A stretch of DNA of 64,000 bases, from NCBI GenBank assembly GCA_031769625.1, contig JAUIMM010000040.1:14397501-14461500 (forward strand), given 5' to 3'. Positions 50,001 to 61,950 of this stretch are shown piece by piece. The notes beneath the pieces were generated by a model. It worked only from the letters and a program-made list of their open reading frames with translations, ran no database searches and was not told the origin of the DNA. Source of the stretch: Taudactylus pleione. Lineage: Eukaryota > Chordata > Amphibia > Anura > Myobatrachidae. The number at the start of each line of letters is the position of its first letter. Position 1 is the first letter of the stretch. The position numbers and the translations under genes are program-made.

Positions 50001-50882
50001 GGGGTCTATGTACTAATAATTGCAGTATTGCCACGATTATTATGTATACAACTCGCAGGGGATATTTTAATTTCTAATGAAAATATCTCAACTATGTACA
50101 AAGGGGAACTCGCAGGGACAGCGGTCGCGGTAACTGTGAGGTATATCATCGGCAAATTATGGAAGTCTTTCACAGTAGTGAAAGACTTCTCCGGGGAAAG
50201 CTGACACTGCGCATGGGCAGCACAGACACTATAATGGTTAGCATTATTGCCTCACAGCACTGAGGTCGTGGGCTCGATTCCCACTATGGCCCTACCTGTG
50301 TGGAGTTTGTAAATTCTCCCTGTGCTTGCGTGGGTTTTCTCCGGGTGCTCCAGTTGCCTCCCACACTCCAAATATACTGGTAGATCAATTGGCTCCCAAC
50401 AAAAATTAACCCCAGTGTGTATGTGTGTGGTAGGGAATATAGATTGTAAGCTCCACTGGGACAGGGTCTAATGTGTATGGCCAAATATTCTCTGTAAAGA
50501 GCTGCTGGAATATGTGAGCGCTATATAAATAACTGGTAATAAATAGATAAATAATAAAATGTGACAGCCGGGGGCTGCGGGGGAGAGATCAAAAGATCTC
50601 CCTTATACACTGGGAACCCACACAGGCTTACAGCAGTTTACACCATCTGAAGATGGTTTAAACTACCGGGCCTTTTTGGAGTTTAGTACATAGGGATCAG
50701 ATCGTAGTCCCCATTGTTAATAATGGGGACTGCGATCTGCAGAGCTAATTAGCATTTTGCTGGACATTTCTGTGAAATCTACTGTATTGTGCTATTATTA
50801 CACAGGAGCAATACATAAAATTATGCAGAAACTGCAGCTTCTGCATAACTTTATGCAACAAACAGATTGTTACATAGGCCCC
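50001..50882. mobile_element. Harbinger-like MITE with TTA duplication, host of a SINE
   Basis: Left GGGGTCTATGTACTAATAAT and right GATTGTTACATAGGCCCC are inverted. TTA on both sides (49998-50000 and 50883-50885). The SINE at 50225-50558 sits inside, so the MITE was there first. Confidence 0.8.
50225..50558 (+). mobile_element. tRNA-derived SINE, V-SINE-like
   Basis: The head has tRNA-promoter-like boxes (GGTTAGCATTATTGCCTCAC, GGTCGTGGGCTCGATTCCC). The centre CTTGCGTGGGTTTTCTCCGG, GTGCTCCAGTTGCCTCCCAC is the conserved domain of vertebrate SINEs of this sort. The 3' part GATTGTAAGCTCCACTGGG ... GAGCGCTATATAAATAACTG is a LINE-type tail. Family name is given with caution. Confidence 0.75.
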
Positions 50883-50885
50883 TTA

Positions 50886-51817
50886 ATATAATGTTGAACA
50901 TGAAAATGCTTTAAAACAATTAGAATTTTCAAACTTAAACAAATCCGTGTAGGGAAATCAACCAATGACGGGATGTCAGGTGACATAATATCCAATGTTG
51001 TAATTATAAGTTTGTTTCCCCAAATAACATATTCCTTTAATCAGGAAGTCTAGATTACTGTGAAAAGGAAGTAATGCTGTAACATTACAATTTTAATTAT
51101 TTCCCTTGATAAATAGAGGATCTGTAAGAATCTGAAGGTTTCCATAGTCAATGGAAGAGATAGAGGGAAACCTACTGCGAGGATGTTCTTTTCTATTATA
51201 GAAGCTAAGCAATTTCTCTCCATAGCCTATTCTACAATTATTATACATATCTCTGCAACTGATATGTATCTTATGTCTGCAATCTGAATTACTGAGTTAA
51301 ATTTTTAAATTATAACTATGTTTTTTTCTCTGAACAAATAAATATAGTAAACATGGTATTAAATAATCATGATGTCTAACTAACAATGGAAGAGCTAATA
51401 CAGGATGTAATAGTTTTGGAATAATTATAATTTTGAAATGTTTTTCCATATTTACAATTTTCTAGTTATAGTTTTATCTATTTTTATAGTTGCCCCTCCA
51501 AACTTCTTCAAAGACTTGCCTACTCTTGTCTCACATGCTTTCATTCCTCATATAACCTACTGTACCTACTTTAGTCTGGATTTCACTCCCAACACTCCAC
51601 AGAATCTGCACTGACTACAGTGCAAGACTCAGCAAGAGAAGACAGCTTCATACAGAGCAAGTTGTTGACAGAAAAGTGTCCAGTTAGAGGTAATGAAGTA
51701 ATCTAATTAGAGAGATTTGATAGTGAGAGATACATACTGTAAAGATAATAGAGACAATTAATGGCAACCAAATTAGTTCAGAAAGGATAGTGCATGTTAT
51801 AGAGAAAACATAGAAAG
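50886..51817. other. Intron, nothing seen
   Basis: AT-rich, no element ends found. Confidence 0.5.
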
Positions 51818-51825
51818 TCCCACAG

Positions 51826-51999
51826 CAGAGCCGTAACTAGGGTAGTGCCAACTGTGCCAACGCACAGGGAACTGCAGGGCAGGGGGCGCTGTTTGGGCCT
51901 GTCAATTTTCTGTTTATTATCATTCTCACTTGTAGCTTCTCACATTATCACTTGTGCTCTGTCTGGCACAGGGCGTCAAAAAGACTAGTTACGGCTCTG
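51826..51999. mobile_element. hAT-type MITE, 174 bp, perfect 8-bp duplication
   Basis: CAGAGCCGTAACTAG and its exact inverse CTAGTTACGGCTCTG at the ends. TCCCACAG on both sides (51818-51825 and 52000-52007). A shorter relative of 46270-46539 that lacks part of its middle. Confidence 0.95.
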
Positions 52000-52204
52000 T
52001 CCCACAGTGTGTAATTCAGAGCGCAGCCATCTTTTCTTTGCACTATTTTGAAGAAGTGGCACTATCTTCTATTTTGGCAGCTACACTCAATCACTTTGAT
52101 ATCGTTATCGTTGACGATCATCCCGTGTGTATGCACCATTACCTTTCCTGGACTAAACGAACAACCTTGGCTCATTTCAATTACCAGGAAAAAAAGTCAC
52201 TGAA

Positions 52205-52549
52205 ATAAAAACTTGAAATAAAAAAAGCGCACCCTAAACCTAAATCTCCTGGGGAGGGTGCCTAACCCTAACCTCCCCCCTAGTGCCTAACCCTAACCCC
52301 CCCTTTCCCTAGCCTAACCCTAACCTTCCCTGGGTAGGTGCCTAACCCTAAGTCCCCCCGGGGGTCCCTAAACCTAACCCCCCCATACCCAGGCTAAGTG
52401 CATACTTACCCGGCAGGAGAACGAATGGTTTGGCATCCTTTGGCGTTCCGGCGTTGGGATTAACATAGGCGTCAGTATTTCGACGTCTATGTTAAATCCC
52501 TTGCTGGGATGACACTGTCGGAATTGAGACCGGCGGATAACTACATCCC
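52205..52549. mobile_element. Element with a CCCTAA-like core, right part clear
   Basis: Core GTGCCTAACCCTAACCTCCC units (52217-52400), then GCATACTTACCCGGCAGG, an inner pair (AACATAGGCGTC... GACGTCTATGTT) and the end CGGATAACTACATCCC. It is the opposite-orientation match of 9989-10450. Confidence 0.75.
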
Positions 52550-53166
52550 CTCACATATCAAGAACTAGTTTGGCAGAAGGAGTAAGTAAAGTTTATCTTC
52601 TTGAGAAAAATAGATTTGTATTGAACAATTCGCAACAATGTTGATTAACCTCCAGTGGTAAACCTAACGTCTGTTATTTGTAATTCTATACATTTCATTG
52701 CCAAATAAAATCATCCTTATAGCTCTGTTCTTTTTCTTGATCTCTCATTCAGGTTTGGGGACTCTCAGAGTTGGAGACTCTATAGGGCTGATACACTCGT
52801 ACATAACATATCTTGAATGATTTCCTGGGCACATGCTCTGAAAGTAAAAGCATGTATATGCACTTTTGCAGACTTGTTCATTTCTGCCACTTACGCCTGC
52901 ATACATCTGGAGAATTAGGAGGGGGCATTTAGGAGGGGGTGTTTAGGCAAATACAGTTCATGTAGACCTGAACAAACACACATATATGTGGGTTAGGAGG
53001 AGGCATATCTTTGGCACCTGCTGTGGGGCAGGAGCAGATAAACAGATAATGACTTATTGAAAGCAGAAATACATCATTTGCTTGTGCACTGTTTTATTTA
53101 CAGAACATTAGTCCCATTTTGCCAGCAACTATGTATAAGCCAATATCTCTGTACACACCACCACCA
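52550..53166. other. Intron, nothing firm
   Basis: No recognised repeat or gene. Confidence 0.5.
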
Positions 53167-53169
53167 ACA

Positions 53170-53317
53170 GGTCTATGTACTAAGCCTTGGAGAGAGATAA
53201 AGTGACCGGAGATAAAGTACCAACCAATCAGTTCCTAAAAAATGTCAGTTAGGAGCTGATTGGTTGGTACTTTATCTCTATCCACTTTACCTCTCTCCAA
53301 GACTTAGTACATAGACC
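53170..53317. mobile_element. Foldback MITE, GGTCTATGTACTAAG ends
   Basis: GGTCTATGTACTAAGCCTTG pairs with CAAGACTTAGTACATAGACC at the other end, and the centre pairs CCAACCAATCAG with CTGATTGGTTGG. ACA flanks both sides (53167-53169 and 53318-53320). Confidence 0.9.
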
Positions 53318-53401
53318 ACATAGACTACCGCACCACTGGCAGTACTGCAGCCAAATAAAAATCACAAAAATAATACATAGAAAATAAAGTACATTCCTTA
53401 C

Positions 53402-53493
53402 CTGAAACTGGAAACACTGGTGCTGGGGGGCTGGCAATAACCCTTGGAGATGTATTATCCTCTAAATAAAAGTGTGCAGTCTGAAAGCACTTC
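53402..53493 (-). CDS. ptprz1: ptprz1 juxtamembrane exon 1
   Basis: Encodes [19 protein letters not shown] then [12 protein letters not shown], the first cytoplasmic residues after the membrane helix. Acceptor ATTTCAG, donor GTAAGG. It completes the split Arg codon of the transmembrane exon and ends with the first base of an Asp codon. The Cys directly after RK is conserved in the family. The Pro/Ser-rich half is the flexible juxtamembrane stretch before D1. A 9.6-kb intron separates it from the transmembrane exon. Confidence 0.95.
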
Positions 53494-53810
53494 CTGAAAT
53501 AGCATAAGTAGATTATGTTAATTAGTTCTGTAATTTATACATATACTGTTTTTGACCAAAATCTAGATGTATTAAATTGAATTACGAAAGTGTTTTTTGT
53601 GTGTTTGTGTTTTTTTTAATGTGTTGAAGCCTTTAATGTGTTGATATGCCGGTTTTAAAGCAGCAGTAGATAGCAGACTTGTGCTTAATAAAACTTTATG
53701 TGAATACTTAAGTAACAAAATATAAGTCTGATTCAACGTAACTGGCACCTGGACCATCTCTGTTGTATATTCCTGCTGAAATATTTTTATGTTGAATTAC
53801 ATTAACAAAC

Positions 53811-54046
53811 TAAAGCTGGCCATACATCTAAATATTATCATTCCAACTAGCCAACTAAGAAATCTTGTACTGTATTTGAGCAAATGATAGTCGGTCTCTT
53901 TCCCAAATACCAAATTTGTCTGAATGACAGTCTTTTTGTCTGTTTTTCATTTCTGGAAGCAAATGGACGATTGTCATTGGCTCAGAGACTTTACCAGATT
54001 CTAGTTGGCTGGTTGGAATGATATATTTGGATGTGTGTCTGGCTTA
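53811..54046. mobile_element. Foldback MITE, second copy of the 11386 family
   Basis: TAAAGCTGGCCATACATCTA and TTGGATGTGTGTCTGGCTTA at the ends; inner CATTCCAACTAGCCAACT pairs with AGTTGGCTGGTTGGAATG. Confidence 0.85.
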
Positions 54047-55200
54047 ATAGTACCACTAATATATTATAGATGTATTAACATTAAAATAACCTAATGCCGT
54101 GAATTGCAATGTAATTTGAGATATCTACTGTTTTAATAAACACATGAAACTGTCCAATTCTTAATTTTTGGGGATAATTTGGTGAAAGAGTGTCAAATTG
54201 TAGCTTTTCATTTTCTCTTTTTTTCCAGTTTGTGCAATGAAAAAGACTTTGCCCAATTCTCCAAATAAGTGCAATCAGTGGCATTCGTTAGAGTATCTTC
54301 TTCTCCAAATTTTAACTTTACATTTTACTTTAGTAGTAGAATCAGGTCACTTTTGCAGCTATCCTCATGGGACATTCATGACAGTCCAGGTCCGCCCATT
54401 TTACAGAACAAAAATGTTCATTATTATTTATCATTATTTATTTATAAGGAGATAAAATACTGCACAGAGCTAGAGCTGGAGTTCATAACAAAAAAATCAT
54501 GCACAAAATGTGAATCATACTTAGGGACACAATACAAACATACAAGAGTAATGGAGGATGCAATCATGAGTCAGAGAGGGTAGAAAGAGACTTATTCATG
54601 AGAGATTAGAGTCTAGAGGGAGAGAGCAATGCTGAGGCAATAAGAACTGTGTGGAAGGGATGTAGCTGTTAGTGTCCAGAGGGGTTAGTTGGGGAGGTGA
54701 AGAGAGGGTGGGTTTTGAGAGAGCACTGGAAAAGTTAAAGTTTGAGGCTGGTCTGGAGGGTAGGGAGGAGCTGCACAGGAGAAGATTGCAAAAGGGAGAG
54801 AATTTTATGTAGAAAACAGAGATATATGGTGTTGGTCGGGGCATTGAAGTTGTGGATGAGAAGCTTGTATAGGATTCTGGAGGTACTGTGGAACCAGCGT
54901 ATTGACTTTCAGAGTGGTGCAGGCTGCAGCAGATGTGGAACAGATATAGAGGATGATCAATCTCATCATAACATTTAGGACTGTCTGGAGAAGGGAAAGA
55001 CAGGTGAAGGAAAGGACAGATAGGAGGAGTTGGAATGCCAGCTTGCATTGCTTAAGTACAATGTACTTCTCTCATGACTGATTCATACAGTACAGCAGTA
55101 CACACTCTATTTTTTATACATGTACCACTGTATGAATCATTCAAATCATTCAAATTTACTCATTTAAATTTAGCTAGGATTCCTGCAGTCTTTGCCATGT
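54047..55200. other. Intron, purine-rich patch
   Basis: 54560-55035 is strongly purine-rich on the plus strand, giving a long open frame on the minus strand (54596-55048) without family resemblance. Possibly an old repeat. Confidence 0.4.
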
Positions 55201-55526
55201 TAAGGTGGGTACACACTGCAAAGATATATCTGCAGATCAAGTCAAATACACTGAATGACCATCATCTTCCAGGCAGTCGCGGGTCCTGCTGGCCTCCCCG
55301 TGGCTGCCGCTGCAGGTGTACGGGCGATCGCCCTTACACACTTGCCGATGGACAGTTATATTTGCAGATATATCTGTCCATCAGCTGTGCAGAACAGCCG
55401 ACGTGATATGTCTGTGAACGACGTCGTTCATAGATATATCGCTGGTACACACTGGCCAACGGGCACTAGATATATTGGCCGATCAATGGATCGCCCAGTA
55501 TAACTGTCAGTGTGTACCCAGCTTTA
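55201..55526. mobile_element. Foldback MITE, GGGTACACAC family, second copy
   Basis: TAAGGTGGGTACACACTG and CAGTGTGTACCCAGCTTTA are inverted with few changes. Several inner ATATATC/GATATAT and GACAGTTAT boxes in both directions as in 5579-5946. Confidence 0.85.
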
Positions 55527-56863
55527 GACTTGGTTAGATTGAAGCCAAGGGCTATACTGTTAAATTTATACAGTTGGAATTTGAAATTCAGATCACAAAA
55601 ATTAGCTAATGACAACATGTACATAAGTATTCACAGTGAAGTGCTGTGAATACTTTCTGGATGCACTGTATATTAATAATATTGCCTGGATATTATATTG
55701 ACAATTTTATTGGAAGCAGTCCCCACAAGATAGTTGCCCTGGGGCACCCACAACCAGTGCAAGAAGAGTTCATAGAGTACAGTATAATTGACCACATAAA
55801 TATGCTTCTTAGGAGGTGTCTCAATTGCGAGGCACAAAGTCCTATTGTAAAAAAATGATGTTGATGATGAACCTGCTATTGACCCCTTAATATAAATTAC
55901 CTGAGCCAGTGCTACAGCCTGGTCAGATTACCATTAAAGCAGGAGTGCCACTGCATAATTGGCAACCAAAACTAAGCTAATTACAGAAAGACCGGCATCA
56001 TGCGGATCTCCTGTCTCCTTGTCACAATGTGAGACCAGCCCCAGTCTGCTTACTATGGGTTGCATTCCTTGGACCCACTGCAGGGAAAACCAGACCCTGG
56101 CTGAATAGCACTGGGGCTCTTCTTGTCACTCCTTGAGCTGTGGGTGGCAAGGTAAAGTAAAAAAGAGTAAGCAGTATTGTAGAACTACTTCTACCAAGGC
56201 CTTGGCAGCCACTGATTAAGAGTGTAAGGTTATGTGGCTACAAAATTTTACATTTGAATACTCTTATATTATTCTGATAGTAACTTATTTTATCTTAATA
56301 TACGGGCAACTCAAAACACACACCATAATGCTGCACTAGACTTAGACCTATGTTCAGGTCACAGAGTTCTCTAAATCATGCCCAAAGTGGCAAATTAATT
56401 CTGTTTTTAAGTACATTTTGCCAAGATTGTATTCACTCTATACTTCTTCATGTTTGCATATAACCAGTTTTGAAATGGAATGATCACACTCCATAGCCAT
56501 TCAGAAGGTGAGTGTGCTGATCTTGTGTGAAGAAGTAGGGTATGGCATGATATAGAAAGGGGAAGGCAATGACACAGAAAAAAGAGAACCACAGACTAAT
56601 GGAGGAATTTACTAAAATTACTGCTGGACATCAACGCCAATCACTAGTGGTTTTAGGCCCCCAAATTGTTAGATTCACTATTTAGCAGTTTGGAGGGTGA
56701 TTGTCAAACCACTGGCACTGTGCAATGACTTTGAAAGGGCAAATCCACCAGCGGGTTAGTCACAATTGCAGGAAAGAAAGCTGAAAAATCACCAGAAAAG
56801 CTGCCATAGCTATCTAGCTAATCAAGACTTGAGGAGGTTCAATACACTTATTATAAGAGCAGT
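55527..56863. other. Intron, nothing firm
   Basis: GGAGGAATTTACTAAAATTA near 56601 resembles a MITE left end; no partner seen. Confidence 0.4.
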
Positions 56864-56871
56864 CATTATGT

Positions 56872-57213
56872 CAGTGGTGTCACTAGGGGGGTGCAAACTG
56901 CACCGGGTGTCATCCTCCTAGGGGGTTACATTGAAATGCTGACTCCAGTCCTTCTCAGTCATCAGGGAACCGGGCGCTGCACTGTGATGTTATTGTGTAT
57001 TGCCCGGCTCCCGTATTCTGAGGAAAAGCTGTCAGTGTGGTGAGAGTACCTGGGGGCAGCCCGGCATCTCTGGGAGTGCTGGTCATGCCCCCAGAGTGAT
57101 GAAAATCGGGGGGTGTGCCATGCGACCATGCTCCTTCTCACAAGACCATGCCCCATATTCTGGTTCGCATGACGGAGGCGCACTCAGGTGGACTGTCCCC
57201 AGTAACACCACTG
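56872..57213. mobile_element. hAT-type MITE, 342 bp, perfect 8-bp duplication
   Basis: CAGTGGTGTCACTAGGGGG at the left, CCCCAGTAACACCACTG at the right, inverted with one or two changes. CATTATGT is repeated directly on both sides (56864-56871 and 57214-57221). Same family as 9050-9248. Confidence 0.92.
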
Positions 57214-57386
57214 CATTATGTATTTATTAATGAGGCAAATATCATTAATAATGCTCTTATTGGGCAATATTATTTTATTAATATATTAGTGGGCAAAATT
57301 AATGTTTAATTTTAATATGAGCAATATTCTTTTTTAATTACATTAAGGGGCAAAATTAATTGGTTGTTAATTTGGGACAACAAAAA

Positions 57387-57480
57387 TGTATTTATGACAG
57401 GTGCAACAATTATTATTTTAGAGCTCTGTAAATGAAGCCCACCTTATAAAATAATAATTGTTGCTCTGTTATAAATACAT
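57387..57480. repeat. Hairpin, about 38-bp arms
   Basis: TGTATTTATGACAGGTGCAA, CAATTATTATTTTA pairs with TAAAATAATAATTGTTGCTC, TGTTATAAATACA around a 20-bp centre. Confidence 0.8.
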
Positions 57481-58310
57481 GATGAGCTCTTTTTAGATAT
57501 ATTATTTAATATCCTTAATAACTATTTTATCAAAAATAGCATGCATTCCTGTCCTTTAAAACTAGTATCTGTCCAATTTATTATTATGCATTAGTAACAT
57601 AGTGTTCCTGTAACAAAACAAATGTTTAGTATATTCTCACTATTATTCAAATTATTTTCTTGGCTAAAATACCAGAGGCTAATTTAATAAACACCAACAT
57701 TTCACTACTTCAATGCAATAATTAAATTGTTGAGATTAAGCAGTGTGCACATACTTTAACAAATAGAAAGTTAAAATAAATAAAAAGATGTTATACATTG
57801 AAAAAGATATCAATGTACAACATCTGGCTCTGTAAATCATGTAGGTAGATATTTCCATCTGTTTGATGTAAAAGGTGATCAACATCATGATGATGTGTTA
57901 TGTGTGAATGACTAATTATCGCTTGATTAAAATGCAACAAGAGATGACTGGCATGTAACACACAAATGTACAATAGCTCCCATCAATCAACAATATAGAG
58001 AAATGTTACTACTAACAAAAAAAAATCTGTAGTAGTTAAAAAAGTTAGCGTTAAAAATGCATATAAACATGCAAACCAGCAAAACACAAACCCTTTGTTT
58101 ATGTTTGCAATCGTAGAACACCTTTAGCATACTTTAGCATGCTTCCCAACATTTAAAATGACCAGAGTGGAACCCAGTAGCTTCTGTAATGTCCTAACTG
58201 TCTAACATAATTGAGAGCCAAATGCATATCTTTGCAGACTTTTGTCTTGTAATCATGTTACATAACTATACTCAACTACAAACAACATGTAACACTAATA
58301 TAAATGATAT
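57481..58310. other. Intron, nothing seen
   Basis: AT-rich intron. Confidence 0.5.
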
Positions 58311-58311
58311 T

Positions 58312-58790
58312 AGCTGTTGCCCGCGGCTTTGCCCACACTTAAATCGCTTCTGCCAACATTTTCTTTAATTGAGGGATTCCAGTTGTATTGCTTTGCATAG
58401 GGGCCCTATCGCGGGAGTGGCCCAAAAGACTAGCAGCGCCTTCATCCACCATTCACACCAATGTCACTGTATGCCCTGTGCACAGACTGCTATGAAGCCT
58501 ATCCTTTTCAAGTGAATGTGGGCCCAAAGCACCTGTCCCCCCACCCCTTACTGGTTTGTTCCAAGTTGGTGCAAAAACTACTGAACCAATTTTCATGAAA
58601 ACTGCATCATTTTGTATTGGAAATTCCTAGAAATAACCTGCGCTTTGTTTCATCTCGATCTGTCAAGTTAAAGCTGAGCAATAACAAAAACAACATTTAT
58701 TGACATAATCAATGCAAGTGACACCATGCATACGACGGTAAAGGGTGGGGGAAGATGTGCTTTGGGCCTGCGTTCACTTGAATAGTATAG
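58312..58790. repeat. Dispersed repeat starting TTAGCTGTTGCCCGCGGC
   Basis: GCTGTTGCCCGCGGCTTTGC is the edge of a repeat motif seen in many animal genomes; class not known to me. AACTACTGAACCAATTTTCA follows downstream. TGGGCCCAAAGCAC at 58510 has an inverted partner GTGCTTTGGGCC at 58759, as part of a longer pair (TTCAAGTGAATGTGGGCC / GGCCTGCGTTCACTTGAA). Confidence 0.5.
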
Positions 58791-58803
58791 GAGGCTAAAT
58801 ACA

Positions 58804-58990
58804 GAACCGGATTAACCACGAGGCAGGTGGAGCTGCAGCTCCAGGCCCCACATTAAAAGTAGCCCACAGATAGTCTCTGCTGTACTGCTGCAGACAAGAT
58901 TTTTTTCCTGCTACAGCATGCCAGCAGCAGCCCGAGCCCCCACCCACTCAACCATGGCAGGCCGTCAACCACCCTCTCCAGCACCCCAGC
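58804..58990. mobile_element. hAT-type element, left part (family of 30398)
   Basis: CAGAACCGGATTAACCACGA, GGCAGGTGGAGCTGCAGCTC, CAGGCCCCAC correspond to CAGGGCCGGATTAACAATGG, GGCGGGTGGAGCTACAGCTC, CAGGCCTCCC at 30398. The right end was not found. Confidence 0.65.
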
Positions 58991-61643
58991 TTTGAATCAC
59001 AGGTGCCTGAGCACACATGACGGCACTGTGGTAAGCTTCACTGGCCCTCCATGAGCCACTATTGCATAATGACTCGTCGGCCAGCTTCTCCTCCTCACCA
59101 TGTGCTGTCACAACATGTGACATAATATAGATGCCGCCCATTCACCGCCAGTCCAGACTCCATGCCCAAAAATAGCTAAGCCCAAGCTTTGCTCCGTGAA
59201 GGCAGTCCAGGCGGGTGACTTATCCTGCTGCTGAGTGAGCTGTCGGTGATTCCTTAAGTGCTGACTGCTGATGATGGGGGTGTCATCTGTCCTGCTGGCT
59301 GCAGTGCTGCTGCCAGCAGTGTCCTGCAGGCTTCAGCCTGAGCATAAGTGAGTGCCTATGTCAAAGGTACTGTAAATGCAGCAATTACACACTGTATATA
59401 TTTACTGTATGGAGCCATTCTATATAGACAATAGCCATATGTTGTTCTGTGTAGCATCTGTAGTCAGGGAAATCTAATGAACCTTCATTATTGCCTCTCA
59501 AACTGATATATAAATACATGAAGAACACAGCAGCTGAATGCCATGGTATTTCATAGGTGAGTAGGTTAAAATTGGATTTCTTGTGCCTTAAAAAGCCCCC
59601 CATCTAACAAAGAAATATAGTGTAAAAGTTAAGTAATTTCCACTTATGCCCAGAGCCCTTTAATGCATTTGTCATATGTATACTTATTTGTGACCATACT
59701 GTGAACCTGATCTAAAGTATGCAATGCCGATGTATAGGTGAGCTATTATCCTTAATCTGCGCATGGATCTTGAGTTGCACTGTGCAAACATCAAGTTTCA
59801 TTTTTGCTGGCAGTGAGCATATATTTGCAAAGTTATTTACTGTACGCAGTAAAAATGGCTCCGGCATCTCAGCCATTCTGCGCATCCATAAGGTTACTCA
59901 GAATGCCGATTTATAGACTGATCTGCGACTGATGCTGTGTCTTTGTACACAGTCACTTGGATTTGCAAAGCCGACGTAGAGCGATTCATTAATCAATCCA
60001 GAAAACCTGCAATTGCTCCTAGGTTCACTCCAACACTGTCCAAATGCAAAAAAGCAATGTGAAATTAAGAGTGTACAATAAATTGTACAACAGAAACATG
60101 CGTCGGGCTGATGATGTTAGTGGCAGTGACTTCCCATTGGAAGCGCTCCCTGCTGATCACAGCCAGACAGACAGTCCCAGGGGTGCGGTCGCAGCGGCAT
60201 GCAACGCTGAATTAGTCCCTTACTTGTTAGATACTATTATCTTACTCTCAAGACAGACATGAGCTATGATAGATATATTTTTTATATAACTGTATTGTAC
60301 ATTTTTTGTTGTTGGCCCGAATATCTATTAGACTCCTAGCAAAATAATATTTTCTAGCATTATTAGTTACAATCACTATTGGCAGACCGTGCCCTATTTT
60401 TCCAAACTATAACTTATTTTGGTAAGTAGTCCATAAGCATTGCTAAATACCTTAATGCATATAAAAGATGCACTAAACACCTCCAAATTTCTAATACTTT
60501 ATCCTGGTTCATATTGGCAGCTTATGACTCTTGACAAGTAAGGGTCATTTACAATCTGTAGAAGTGTAAAGTCGCTGCAGAATGTCCTTTTGTGATGTCA
60601 TGCACTTATATTTACGTAAGATCACAAATGGGGGAACACACATAGATTTGTGTGCCAAGATGGCAGCGTCTGCAAAAGTCTACTCCGGCCGATGGGAAAA
60701 ATTGGGTGGATCTGGGCAGTTTTTGTTCAGTTTGTCTTAGGAACATACATCCTCTAATTTCTGCGCTTAGGTGGGACATTTAGATTTTAGTTTTTGGAAT
60801 AAAACATGAAATTTCCAGCATCTCATAAGTCTCTATTCTGATAAGTTGCAGTTCTGTGTGTAAGCACATATCTAGGCACAATATGAGCAATGTAAGAAAT
60901 GTAAGAAAAGGCTTCAAACACACTAGTGACAGATGTAATAATGGTCGTACTGAAGTGCCATAATTCTCTTTATTAATTTAAGACAATGGGGAAAAGTGGG
61001 ATAAATTAAGCATTATTTAGGTGTCCCTAATATGGATGTAAGATGGACTATAATGTGACATTTTTATTTTTTCCAACATTTTAAAATTTGTGTACAAATT
61101 AATGTAAAGATAATTTGTTTATGTTTCCAAAGTATGTAAAGAGGGCATTGTACCTGAAAAAGTGTGAAACTGAAAGTGAAAAGTAATTTGGGTCACACTT
61201 TTTGTATTTGTAAATGACCTTTCTATTTCCCACACAACCAAGTCAGATGTACTGTAAACTGAACAGTTGATAAACTGTCTGAAAAATCCTGTGCTCTAAG
61301 CTGTGTACAATTGTATGTGCTACATAAGGAAGAAAATATTCTTTGACAGACTGTTTAGCATTGTTATACTATAATATTTATTTATGTGAGCTTTCTAGTA
61401 TTATAATCCAGGTTACAATAAGAACTCATTGGGCCCAGGACAGATGGTACAAACAAGGCTTTCACTCATTTCCACCCACATGCTGTCAGCAGACACCCTC
61501 AAACCATCACCCAGCCAACCCCCACTTTGATCTTAAGTCCTACCCCAAGCAACATAGGAATTTCTTGAAAAGAACCTTCCATCCATAGGACCTTATATAA
61601 AATTCTGACTCATGTTGGAAGATTTTAAATGGAATTTGTCCTG
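58991..61643. other. Intron, nothing firm
   Basis: A CpG-containing patch at 60100-60210 and a Cys/His-free open frame there are unsupported. No element ends pair convincingly. Confidence 0.45.
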
Positions 61644-61950
61644 CAGACTGAGTATCCAAATATTCCGAAATACTGCATTTTTGGAGCATGACTGAGATAG
61701 TGACACCTTTGCTTTCTAATGGTTCACTGTACACAAAAATTGTTTAATGCAGAAAATTATTAAAATATTGTATAAAATAACCTTCAATGTGTATAAGATA
61801 TATATGAAATATAAATGCATTCTGTGTTTAGATTTGGGTCCCATTCCCAAGATATCTCATTATGGTATACAAATATTCAAAAACACGGAATATTCCGATA
61901 TCCAAAATACTTCTGTTCCCAAGCACTTTGGATATGGGAGACTCAACCTG
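61644..61950. mobile_element. Tigger/MER2-like (pogo) MITE
   Basis: Right end GGATATGGGAGACTCAACCT plus G, followed by TA; left end CAGACTGAGTATCC. The body reads in reverse the known pogo-type MITE: GAGATAGTGACACC, GGTTCACTGTACACAAAAAT, AATATTGTATAAAATAACCT, GGGTCCCATTCCCAAGATAT and CCAAAATACTTCTGTTCCCA. Recognised from the mammalian Tigger/MER2 family; same or sister family. Confidence 0.75.

Noticed and set aside
54596..55048. 150-codon minus-strand frame rich in Ser, Pro and Leu
   Set aside because: A composition effect of a purine-rich stretch; no domain, no splice sites that fit.
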